DNA of 9,329 nucleotides from Sulfurovum sp. (GTDB taxonomy: Bacteria > Campylobacterota > Campylobacteria > Campylobacterales > Sulfurovaceae), in NCBI GenBank assembly GCA_027066595.1, contig JAMONG010000178.1, forward strand, positions 1 through 9,329, written 5' to 3'. Both the position numbers and the translations under genes were made by a program. A model generated the notes under the pieces. That model was given only the letters and a program-made list of their open reading frames with translations, did not search any database and was not told the DNA's origin. Positions 1 to 5,806 of this stretch are shown here, in pieces (within the stretch, counting starts at the first letter, position 1; each line of letters starts with the position of its first letter).

Positions 1-591
1 CTTCATACCTGTCACCACTTGTTCAAAAAAGGTAATACATTCATCTAAAAGGCTTTGTGCCTGCATCACATCTAAATGTGTAGGGTCACAAGTGATGCCT
101 CCTGGTACAGCATAACTTGAATGAGGCCATTGTCCTGCGAAAATAGCCAGTGCTTTAGTAATGGTAGATGCCAAATAGCTTGCTTTTATCGCATAATTCT
201 CGTCACTTAGTTGATGGATATAGGCTTCTAACTGTGGGAAAATGGTCATGTAGAACCATTTTATATGGTTTTGTATGAGTTCACATGCAAGTGTAAATTC
301 ACGAATATCATTGGCTTTGGAAGAGAGGTTGACTTTTAGTCCTGCATTTTCATAACCATCTTCTATGGCTCGTACAGCAGTAAGCAGATGCGCATGGTTA
401 CAGATGCCACAGACCCTAGGGGTAATCACCAAAGCATCCCTAGCCTCTTTACCTCTAAGTATCTCTTCTATCCCTCTGTAAAAACCAAAGTTTATCTTGA
501 CATCTTCTATCAGCCCCTCATTAAAAGTAAAATCAAGTTCTGCCTCACCTTCTATTTTTTCTATGAGTTGTTTGATTTGAATTTTTTTCAT
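1..591 (-). CDS. hupL: NiFe hydrogenase large subunit, N-terminal part (cut by left edge)
   Basis: Large, Ni-Fe-carrying subunit of a hydrogenase that oxidises or evolves H2. My translation from the ATG at 591 stays open to base 1, giving 197 residues. The key sign is RVCGICNHAH at residues 59-68, which fits the L1 motif RxCGxCxxxH; C61 and C64 would be two of the four cysteines holding the Ni-Fe centre. KIEGEAEL at 12-19 fits the conserved N-terminal Glu-Gly motif of the family. The second cysteine pair (DPCxxC type), near the C-terminus, lies outside the window and cannot be checked. An AAGGAG ribosome site lies 10 nt before the ATG. The gene follows the small subunit after a 94-nt spacer holding a 22-bp palindrome. 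Family assignment is firm. The group (group-2-like, cytosolic) is inferred mainly from the partner subunit, and the symbol is given by analogy. Confidence 0.9.
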   Translation of the reverse strand, partial: MKKIQIKQLIEKIEGEAELDFTFNEGLIEDVKINFGFYRGIEEILRGKEARDALVITPRVCGICNHAHLLTAVRAIEDGYENAGLKVNLSSKANDIREFTLACELIQNHIKWFYMTIFPQLEAYIHQLSDENYAIKASYLASTITKALAIFAGQWPHSSYAVPGGITCDPTHLDVMQAQSLLDECITFFEQVVTGMK

Positions 592-601
592 AATGACATG
601 T

Positions 602-607
602 CTCCTT
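602..607 (-). promoter_or_regulatory. Ribosome binding site of the hydrogenase large subunit
   Basis: AAGGAG on the minus strand, 10 nt before the ATG at 591. This spacing is slightly long. A nearer ATG at 599 reads only three codons before a TGA and sits just 2 nt from the GGAG, so the ATG at 591 is the right start. Confidence 0.6.
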
Positions 608-647
608 TTTGGCAAAGCAAAGCTTCTTCAAAAATTCCTCTCACTAA

Positions 648-669
648 AGTATTGTATGCATACAATACT
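648..669. promoter_or_regulatory. Perfect 22-bp palindrome between hydrogenase subunit genes
   Basis: Arms AGTATTGTATG and CATACAATACT are exact reverse complements with no spacer. The site lies 16 nt after the small-subunit stop codon and about 40 nt before the large-subunit ribosome site. As DNA it could be an operator for a dimeric regulator. As RNA it could form a 9-bp stem with a UGCA loop. No T-run follows on the minus strand, so it is not a classic terminator. With roughly 0.26 chance of a match per base pair, a perfect 11-pair palindrome is expected about 0.004 times in a window this size, so it is unlikely to be accidental. Its function is unknown. Confidence 0.6.
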
Positions 670-685
670 GAAATTATAAATAATT

Positions 686-1582
686 TCATCTATCATACTC
701 CATCAATTTTTCTGAAAAGCGTTTAATTTTAAAACTTTTCACCACTCCTGTAAGTGTCAAATATGCACGTCTAGGTACACCCAGTGGCATTTTAGCAGGG
801 ATGCCCATATTGGTTTTGGTTCTAAAGAGTGACTTTTGAGGAAAAGTAGGCTCTGTACAGCCAAAACATGGTGTACCTACACGTGTTTTAGAGCTTGTGT
901 CATTCCATAGTATTTTGTTACAGCTCCCACGTGTGTAAGGTCCTTGACACCCTTGTTCGTAAAAGAGACAGCCCTCTTTGAGTCCGAAGTTTTTTGCATC
1001 TATTTTCCACTCGAAGTACTCATTACGCGTACATCCTGTATGTACTGTGTAACCATAAAGTTCCACAGGACGATGTAAGGTGTCTATAGCAATCTTGTTT
1101 TTATTGGCAATCATCAACAAAACATAAGAGAGCCACTTTGGGTGTATAGGACAGCCAGGTAAAGAGATGAGTTTTGTTGCATACATTTTATAGCGAGATG
1201 TTTTTTCTTCTAAGTCAAAAGCAAAACCTGAAATATTTTCAGGGTCTTTTTGTTTAAATATCCCTCCAAATGTAGCACATGTACCTACGGAGACAATATA
1301 TTTAGCCCTCTTCGCATAAGTCTCAATGAGCTGTGAAACTTCTACCCCTCCTTTTAAAAATCCACTTTGGATAAATGAGCCTTCTAAGATGAGTAAATCA
1401 CAAGGTACAGTTCCTGCTATCACATCTTGCATCGTATAAACACTTTCAAGTGTGGGGTGATGTACCACTTCAAAGTGTGAAAGTATAGAAAAGAGGTCAG
1501 GATGGTTTAGAAAAGAGTGTGTATTGCCATTACAAGTAATAGCTTGAAGCCAAAGAAGTTTTACTTTGGACTTTTTAGGCAT
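686..1582 (-). CDS. hupS: NiFe hydrogenase small subunit, cytosolic group-2-like
   Basis: Iron-sulfur subunit that carries electrons to or from the Ni-Fe centre of its partner. The 298 residues contain the expected cluster ligands. C17, C102 (VGTCATFGG) and C144 (LPGCPIHP) serve the proximal cluster; H181, C184, C205 and C212 the distal cluster; C221, C239 and C242 the medial cluster. The usual first motif CxGC reads CNGN here, with Asn20 in place of the second cysteine. I recall the same CxGN pattern in cyanobacterial HupS, which points to group 2. The N-terminus starts directly with the flavodoxin-like strand (KVKLLWLQ) and has no twin-arginine signal or C-terminal membrane anchor, so the enzyme should stay in the cytosol. 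The ATG has an AAGG site 7 nt upstream and starts 2 nt after the regulator's stop codon. It could be an H2 sensor rather than a catabolic enzyme; the sequence alone does not settle this. Confidence 0.92.
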   Translation of the reverse strand: MPKKSKVKLLWLQAITCNGNTHSFLNHPDLFSILSHFEVVHHPTLESVYTMQDVIAGTVPCDLLILEGSFIQSGFLKGGVEVSQLIETYAKRAKYIVSVGTCATFGGIFKQKDPENISGFAFDLEEKTSRYKMYATKLISLPGCPIHPKWLSYVLLMIANKNKIAIDTLHRPVELYGYTVHTGCTRNEYFEWKIDAKNFGLKEGCLFYEQGCQGPYTRGSCNKILWNDTSSKTRVGTPCFGCTEPTFPQKSLFRTKTNMGIPAKMPLGVPRRAYLTLTGVVKSFKIKRFSEKLMEYDR

Positions 1583-1584
1583 CT

Positions 1585-2178
1585 TTATGCCTTAAGTGCA
1601 TTATAAATGTTACGAGAAATATCATCGATATAAAATGCTATCTCTTTGGGCAACACATGCTCTCCCTTAAGAAAGACCATACCGCCTAAATAGCCCATAA
1701 ACAACCCAAATGCAGAGAAAAAATCTTGGTTACGAAGCTCTTCTGATGCCACACAGTCATCAAAGAAAATCATAATCTCTGTAATGAATCCAGAAACACA
1801 CACCATCCCCTCACATCCATCAGAAAACACTTCACGGTTAGAGAGATAAACACGTAAAAAATACTCAATCATCTCAGGTTTTTCCTCTGCCATCGTAAAA
1901 TAGATGGTCACTATTTGATGTATTTTATCCTCTGCTGTAGCTTCAGACATATTGACCATGCGTATCTTTTCACCTAGTGCTTCAGAGGTATATTTGATAA
2001 TCTCTTGTGCCAATATATCTTTAGATGAAAAGTAATTATATAAATTCCCCACAGACATTTGCAATTTTGTAGCGATATCTGGAATGGTTGTTTTATGGAA
2101 GCCATTGGTAGAAAAAAGTTGTAAAGCTGTTTGGATAATAGATTCTCGTTTTAATGCTTTTTTTTCTGCTATTTTCAA
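1585..2178 (-). CDS. TetR/AcrR-family transcriptional regulator
   Basis: One-component repressor-type regulator of 197 residues, the usual length of the family. The N-terminal DNA-binding domain spans about 10-60 (RESIIQTALQLFSTNGFHKT, then the recognition part IATKLQMSVGNLYNYFSSKD at 35-54). The remainder is a helical ligand-binding and dimer domain of no recognised specificity; it holds three cysteines (C122, C127, C142). The start is TTG: an in-frame TAA lies seven codons upstream, no ATG or GTG lies between, and AGGA sits 7 nt before the TTG. The gene is first in the unit and only 2 nt before the hydrogenase small subunit, so the two are probably co-transcribed and translationally coupled. 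I infer that it represses its own promoter through the palindrome at 2227-2241 and so controls the hydrogenase. The inducer is unknown. Confidence 0.92.
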   Translation of the reverse strand: MKIAEKKALKRESIIQTALQLFSTNGFHKTTIPDIATKLQMSVGNLYNYFSSKDILAQEIIKYTSEALGEKIRMVNMSEATAEDKIHQIVTIYFTMAEEKPEMIEYFLRVYLSNREVFSDGCEGMVCVSGFITEIMIFFDDCVASEELRNQDFFSAFGLFMGYLGGMVFLKGEHVLPKEIAFYIDDISRNIYNALKA

Positions 2179-2210
2179 AATATTTCCTATCCATAATTAA
2201 ATTAGGATTC

Positions 2211-2216
2211 ATTTTA
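2211..2216 (-). promoter_or_regulatory. Candidate -10 box of the tetR-hydrogenase unit
   Basis: TAAAAT on the minus strand, about 33 nt before the TTG start. No TTGACA-like -35 is seen. The expected -35 position (about 2234-2239) is covered by the palindrome at 2227-2241, which suits repression. Confidence 0.4.
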
Positions 2217-2226
2217 ACATATTTTC

Positions 2227-2241
2227 ATGGTAACTTACCAT
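2227..2241. promoter_or_regulatory. Candidate TetR operator, 15-bp palindrome
   Basis: ATGGTAA and TTACCAT are exact inverted arms around one central base. The site lies about 50 nt upstream of the tetR start and across the -35 region of its likely promoter. Length and placement fit autoregulatory TetR-family operators. A 7-pair palindrome is expected about once by chance in a window this long, so only the position makes it a good candidate. It does not share half-sites with the 22-bp palindrome at 648-669. Confidence 0.45.
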
Positions 2242-2299
2242 CATTGAAGTATACACAAAGCTTCACAGACTTTTAAGAAAAATGAAAGTGATTTTTTTG

Positions 2300-2308
2300 T
2301 ATTATACT
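2300..2308 (+). promoter_or_regulatory. Candidate rpsR promoter (-10 region)
   Basis: TATTATACT directly after a run of seven T and a G. The -10 hexamer could be TATTAT (2300-2305) or TATACT (2303-2308). A T-rich stretch before the -10 with no clear -35 is the known style of Campylobacter sigma-70 promoters. It would give rpsR a leader of about 70 nt. Confidence 0.5.
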
Positions 2309-2334
2309 GCTTTAAAATTCTTGCTCATTGTTAT

Positions 2335-2351
2335 ATGTATTTTAAATACAT
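2335..2351 (+). promoter_or_regulatory. Inverted repeat in the rpsR leader
   Basis: ATGTATTT and AAATACAT pair exactly around a single T, inside the presumed 5' untranslated region and about 25 nt before the rpsR ribosome site. It may form a weak AU-rich hairpin or bind a protein. It does not resemble a known ribosomal-protein leader that I can name, and by chance about 0.2 such repeats would be expected in the window. Confidence 0.3.
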
Positions 2352-2387
2352 CAAATCACATGGGCTACTAAACCAAAAGGACCAATT

Positions 2388-2651
2388 ATGGCAGAAAGAA
2401 GAAAGTTCAAAAAGAGATTTTGTAAATATTGTGAACAAAAAGTTGAGTTTATTGACTATAAAGACCTAGGTGGTCTTAAATTTTCACTTAGTGAAAGATT
2501 TAAAATCATGCCTAGAAGACTTACAGGTAACTGTAAACGTCACCAAGAGCTAGTAACTGTAGCTATCAAAAGAGCGAGACAAACAGCACTTATTCCTTAC
2601 ATCGTAGATAGAAAGAATGTTGTAGAAAATCCTTTTGAAAATGTAAGATAG
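2388..2651 (+). CDS. rpsR: 30S ribosomal protein S18
   Basis: Primary rRNA-binding protein of the small-subunit platform, where it pairs with S6. The 87-residue length and the core from LKFSLSERFKIMPRRLTGNC (30-49) through HQELVTVAIKRARQTALIPY (52-71) are typical of the family. The N-terminal CKYC (C12, C15) together with C49 and H52 forms a CxxC...CxxH set, so this is the potentially zinc-binding (C+) form of S18. The ATG follows an AAAAGGA site by 7 nt. The gene stands alone here: upstream is the divergent tetR promoter, and the usual rpsF and ssb neighbours are absent. Downstream are two hairpins and the end of the convergent operon. Confidence 0.98.
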   Translation: MAERRKFKKRFCKYCEQKVEFIDYKDLGGLKFSLSERFKIMPRRLTGNCKRHQELVTVAIKRARQTALIPYIVDRKNVVENPFENVR

Positions 2652-2666
2652 TCGTAGACTATTTTA
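2644..2666 (+). terminator. Hairpin over the rpsR stop codon
   Basis: TAAGATAGTC pairs with GACTATTTTA around a GTA loop: ten pairs including one G-U. The stem contains the rpsR stop codon, and its 3' arm ends in TTTTA. It may protect the mRNA 3' end or help termination together with the next hairpin. Confidence 0.4.
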
Positions 2667-2671
2667 CCTAA

Positions 2672-2692
2672 GGGTCGATATAAAATCGACCC
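2672..2692. terminator. Likely shared terminator hairpin between convergent genes
   Basis: GGGTCGAT and ATCGACCC form an exact 8-bp, GC-rich stem with a 5-nt loop (ATAAA). It lies 20 nt after the rpsR stop and touches the stop codon of the convergent methyltransferase gene at 2693. Because it is symmetric, it could serve both strands. Neither side has a strong T-run, so termination may be inefficient or factor-assisted. Confidence 0.6.
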
Positions 2693-3397
2693 CTACTTTC
2701 CTAACACAACAAAACATTTATCCGCTTCATCAAAATCATATAAATTCACATCATCATTAACTAAAAGTTCTAACGCAGAATATTTTACTAACTCTTCAAC
2801 ACTATGATAGTACTGCTTAATGGTCTCTTGTGATTTTCTATAAACATCATTCTCTTTTTCAAAAAGTGTAAACTCAGCACTATACACACCTTCTTCAAAA
2901 TCACTATCAACAGTTAAAAAACGCTCATCATCATCTACAATGAAAGAACCTACTGCTACATTTTCAAAACCATATAAAGTATTGATGTCACAAAGAAAAA
3001 TACCACCGACATTTAGATGTTCATTGACACAAAGCAAAAATGTTTTAAGTTCTTCAGGAGTTAGATAATTCAACATATCAAATACAGCCGTAATCACGTC
3101 ATATTTACCCTCTAACTCACAAAGGTTAATAGACTCTGCATCAATGTTAAGTTCTCTTGTTTTAGACACCATTAAAGGGCTTAAATCAATACCTTTTACC
3201 CTCGGTATATCTAAGGCTTGTTTCATCTGAACTAAAAAATCTCCAGAGCCACAACCGACATCTAGCAGTGTTTCAAAATCTATAGGATTTAAAAAAAGAA
3301 GATAATGTGCATAAAGGCTAGGAGCAGCCTCTTTGACACCAAGTAAGTCCTCTACTTTTGCGTAGAGGTCAAGGGAGTTTGTAGCGTTATTAGCCAC
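2693..3397 (-). CDS. Class I SAM-dependent methyltransferase, substrate unknown
   Basis: Rossmann-fold methyltransferase of 234 residues. The SAM-binding motif I is LLDVGCGSGDF (44-54), the acidic residue after strand 2 is D71 in GIDLS (69-73), and the post-II/motif IV region is YDVITAVFDMLNYL (99-112), followed by GGIFLCDIN (131-139). The C-terminal half is acidic and beta-rich, as in Methyltransf_25/11-type small-molecule or tRNA-modifying enzymes, but nothing identifies the substrate. The start is GTG at 3397, inside the end of hisG, with an 8-nt overlap. No strong ribosome site is seen, so translation is probably coupled to hisG. It is the last gene of the seven-gene operon. A link to histidine synthesis is not implied by position alone. 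Confidence 0.88.
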   Translation of the reverse strand: MANNATNSLDLYAKVEDLLGVKEAAPSLYAHYLLFLNPIDFETLLDVGCGSGDFLVQMKQALDIPRVKGIDLSPLMVSKTRELNIDAESINLCELEGKYDVITAVFDMLNYLTPEELKTFLLCVNEHLNVGGIFLCDINTLYGFENVAVGSFIVDDDERFLTVDSDFEEGVYSAEFTLFEKENDVYRKSQETIKQYYHSVEELVKYSALELLVNDDVNLYDFDEADKCFVVLGK

Positions 3398-4010
3398 GGC
3401 TTTCTACAACAGTTTTTATTTTTTCATACAGTGACAGTATCTCTGATTTTTTAGCATAAAAACTATTCTTATTGGCTATGAGGTGTGCAGAAGAATCCAT
3501 AATATCTTCAGCCACTTTAAGCCCATTTTCTCTCATGGTTGAACCTGTTTCTACGATATCTACGATAGCATCTGCCAACCCAACAAGGGGAGCGAGTTCT
3601 ATAGAACCATAAAGCTTTACCACTTCAACACCGACAGCTTTCTTCGCAAAGTAAGCTTTGGTAATATTTACCATTTTTGTTGCCACTTTGATGTTAGGAC
3701 GTGACCAGTCAAGTTCATCTTCATTTTTAATACCGATGGCTACTTTACACTTACCTAACTGCATATCGAGAAGCTGGATGATGTCTAACTCTTTTTCGGT
3801 AATCACATCTAACCCAACCACACCAATGTCCGCTGCACCATGCTCTACGTAGGTTGGTACATCTTGGTTACGTACATTTAAAAAACGAAACTCTCCCATA
3901 TCAAGTATCAGTTCTCTACCCTCAAACTTAAACTCTCCACCGAAAATCTCTGCAAATATCTCTAGCGTTTGTTCTGCTATTCTTCCTTTTGGAAGTGCTA
4001 CTGTTAACAT
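3390..4010 (-). CDS. hisG: ATP phosphoribosyltransferase, short form (HisG_S)
   Basis: Catalyses the first step of histidine synthesis, joining ATP and PRPP to give phosphoribosyl-ATP. Family motifs are LPKGR (6-10), the periplasmic-binding-protein-like DIGVVGLDVI (61-70), and the PRPP loop DIVETGSTMRENGL (151-164). At 206 residues it lacks the roughly 80-residue C-terminal regulatory (ACT-like) domain of long HisG. Short HisG normally works with the HisRS-like subunit HisZ, which is not in this window. The ATG overlaps the end of coaX by 7 nt, and an AAGGA site lies about 10 nt upstream. The 3' end overlaps the methyltransferase start by 8 nt. The assignment is secure; the dependence on HisZ is family knowledge. 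Confidence 0.97.
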   Translation of the reverse strand: MLTVALPKGRIAEQTLEIFAEIFGGEFKFEGRELILDMGEFRFLNVRNQDVPTYVEHGAADIGVVGLDVITEKELDIIQLLDMQLGKCKVAIGIKNEDELDWSRPNIKVATKMVNITKAYFAKKAVGVEVVKLYGSIELAPLVGLADAIVDIVETGSTMRENGLKVAEDIMDSSAHLIANKNSFYAKKSEILSLYEKIKTVVESRG

Positions 4011-4636
4011 ATTTCTTTATCCTTGAGTGTCTTCAATATACCTTGAAAGACCAATGTTTCATCATAGATAGCACCCTCAAAAAATGTAGATAAAAATTTT
4101 CCATCTCCACCCGTAAAGTAGAGTTTTTTACCCTTACCATGCTTATCTATAAGTGCTTTTATAGACGCGATTATACCATAGCTTATCTGCTCTTTTGTTG
4201 TAAAGTGAAGTCTATCTAAGTCAATACTTCTGTCTAGCTCTACATCTAAAGCAGAGGATATATCTCTATAGTTTTTCAACATCGCTTGAATACCAGGGAA
4301 AATATAGCCTCCCGTATAGATACTCTCTTCTACAATATCCACAGTGATAGCCGAACCTGCATCTACAAATAGACCATTTTGATGACTAAGACAAAGTGCT
4401 TTTCTATCTACCCCCATAGTCTCATATTCTCCTTCTATCAAAAGTGCAGAAGAAATATTTTTCCAATTTTTAATATGTTCTATTTTTTCTCCTAGTGCAT
4501 GTTTAACAGAGATATAACACATATCACTATGGGTATATTTGTCTATAGCATCCTCATAAGATAGATGCACTACTTCTTTACCATTATAGATATGAAAATG
4601 GGTATTACCGATGTCAGCAAGTAAAATATTATTCAT
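4004..4636 (-). CDS. coaX: Type III pantothenate kinase
   Basis: Phosphorylates pantothenate, the first committed step of coenzyme A synthesis. The ASKHA-fold motifs are present in order: ADIGNTHFHI near the N-terminus (phosphate-1, with Asp8 when counted from the ATG), GVDRKA at about 75-80, DAGSAITVD at about 92-100, GGYIFPG at about 109-115 and FTGGDG at about 174-179. With 210 residues it is a little shorter than many CoaX proteins (about 240-260), as I recall for Campylobacterota. I chose the ATG at 4636; a GTG codon directly before it (4639) would add one residue and is also possible. AAGGG lies 8 nt upstream. The start overlaps the end of the 116-aa gene by 8 nt and the end overlaps hisG by 7 nt. 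Type III kinases need a monovalent cation and are not inhibited by CoA. Confidence 0.95.
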   Translation of the reverse strand: MNNILLADIGNTHFHIYNGKEVVHLSYEDAIDKYTHSDMCYISVKHALGEKIEHIKNWKNISSALLIEGEYETMGVDRKALCLSHQNGLFVDAGSAITVDIVEESIYTGGYIFPGIQAMLKNYRDISSALDVELDRSIDLDRLHFTTKEQISYGIIASIKALIDKHGKGKKLYFTGGDGKFLSTFFEGAIYDETLVFQGILKTLKDKEIC

Positions 4637-4979
4637 CACTTACACCCTTAGATACTTGATGATAGACTTTCCACTTATTTTCTTCTAGCAATGCTTTAGC
4701 TTTAGAACAAAGTGGTGCTTCAATCCAAATATATTTTTTTGTAATTTGTGTATCTTTATATGTTTGTATCTTTTCATGAAGTAACATAAGTTCCGTAGCT
4801 TCCTTACGTAAAACCCTACTTTTTTTTACCAGTTTCACCATGAGACAATAGTACCCTTTTAGATCCACACCCACATAAAGTTCTACCTTTTTACGCGAAC
4901 CTAACTCTTTAGGCTGTACCTCTTCTAACGATTTACATATGATATTTTTTTTGTTCATTTGTTCTACGATTTGTTTCAT
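4629..4979 (-). CDS. Small lysine-rich protein of unknown function
   Basis: I do not recognise this 116-residue protein. It has about 21 lysines (18%), no signal peptide and no membrane segment, so it should be cytosolic and possibly nucleic-acid binding. The likely fold is alpha/beta: strands at 32-39 (VELYVGVD) and 42-51 (GYYCLMVKLV), a long basic helix at about 53-78, a strand YIWIE (83-87), a helix over CSKAKALLEEN (91-101) and a strand WKVYH (103-107). There are cysteines at 15, 45 and 91 but no metal-binding pattern. It is surely expressed: its ATG overlaps the recombinase stop codon (ATGA) and its stop overlaps the coaX start. A position between a DNA recombinase and coaX hints at no specific role. 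Confidence 0.8.
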   Translation of the reverse strand: MKQIVEQMNKKNIICKSLEEVQPKELGSRKKVELYVGVDLKGYYCLMVKLVKKSRVLRKEATELMLLHEKIQTYKDTQITKKYIWIEAPLCSKAKALLEENKWKVYHQVSKGVSDE

Positions 4980-5806
4980 GATGCACCTTTAAGTGGATGA
5001 TACGCATTCATCGTATCTGCTAGGTTTTGTTTTTGAATATGCGTATAAATTTGTGTGGTCTCTAATGAAGCGTGTCCTAGTAACTCTTGTACCACACGTA
5101 AGTCTGCCCCACCTATGATGAGAGAAGAGGCAAAAGAGTGACGAAGCACATGGGGTGACACACCCAAATACTTTTTGACTATCTTAAATGCACTTATGCG
5201 ACTTAGCTGTTCACCTCTGTAGTTGAGCCATATGTAAGGGCTGGAGATGTCTTGCTCTTTTAGGTAACGTTCTAAGGCTTGTGTCGCTACAGGTGCTAAA
5301 GGTACAACACGCTCTTTTTCACCTTTGGCAAAACGAATCTTTAGCCATCCTTCTACGATGTCTGCACGTTGTACAGACAACGCTTCTGAGATACGACATC
5401 CACTTGCATAGAGAAAAAGTATCAACGCATAGTCACGAAGCCCTATGAGGGTACTTCTATCTATAAGGTTTAGCCCATCAAGTATCTCTTCGTTACTTAC
5501 ATATTTTGGTAAATTCTTAGGTACTTTTGCCATGGGAATTTTGATTTTTTCATGGACAAAATCTTGCTTATGACAAAAAGCAAAAAAAGCATTAATCGAG
5601 GAAAGTTTACGGTTAAGTGTTCGCTTGTTTTCAAAACTTGCTAAAAACTTTAGCACATCAGTAGTATCAAGTTTAGTGAGTACTTTTTTAGTAAAAGTTT
5701 CGAGTTGAGTAAGGTCAGAAATGTAAGAAGAGATAGTCAGAGTATCTAGTGCCTTGGTGACACTGAGATACTCTTCAAAGGCTGTAAGTAAATTACTCTT
5801 ACTCAT
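4976..5806 (-). CDS. Xer-type tyrosine recombinase
   Basis: Site-specific recombinase of 276 residues. Residues about 5-85 form the SAM-like DNA-binding domain (core-binding), and about 100-276 the catalytic domain. The full active-site set is visible: R138 (GCRISEAL), K161 (beta-hairpin lysine), H219 and R222 (HVLRH), H245 (LLGHASLETTQIYTH) and nucleophile Y254. This motif layout matches XerC/XerD-like proteins that resolve chromosome dimers at dif. Campylobacter and Helicobacter use a single, longer XerH (about 350 residues), so this shorter protein may be the local Xer or a second paralogue; I therefore give no symbol. It sits in a housekeeping operon, not beside phage or integron genes, which favours a chromosomal role. 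The ATG overlaps the end of the BamB-like gene by 8 nt with only AGG close by, suggesting coupled translation. Confidence 0.93.
   Translation of the reverse strand: MSKSNLLTAFEEYLSVTKALDTLTISSYISDLTQLETFTKKVLTKLDTTDVLKFLASFENKRTLNRKLSSINAFFAFCHKQDFVHEKIKIPMAKVPKNLPKYVSNEEILDGLNLIDRSTLIGLRDYALILFLYASGCRISEALSVQRADIVEGWLKIRFAKGEKERVVPLAPVATQALERYLKEQDISSPYIWLNYRGEQLSRISAFKIVKKYLGVSPHVLRHSFASSLIIGGADLRVVQELLGHASLETTQIYTHIQKQNLADTMNAYHPLKGAS

Noticed and set aside
588..599. Three-codon ORF (ATG TCA TTA TGA) overlapping the hydrogenase large-subunit start
   Set aside because: Its ATG is only 2 nt from the GGAG site, too close for normal initiation, and such short ORFs arise easily by chance.
388..726. 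112-codon open frame on the plus strand
   Set aside because: It lies antisense to the hydrogenase subunits and their spacer, has a low-complexity Phe/Tyr/Lys-rich product, no ribosome site and no family motif.
2672..2692. Hairpin as part of a repeat family or attachment site
   Set aside because: Only one copy is seen in the window, and its place between two convergent stop codons is explained by termination.
3658..3852. 64-codon open frame on the plus strand
   Set aside because: Antisense to well-conserved hisG sequence, serine-run product, no ribosome site.
4976..5806. Tyrosine recombinase as a sign of a prophage or integrative element
   Set aside because: It is embedded by overlaps in a housekeeping operon, with no cargo genes, tRNA or flanking repeats nearby.
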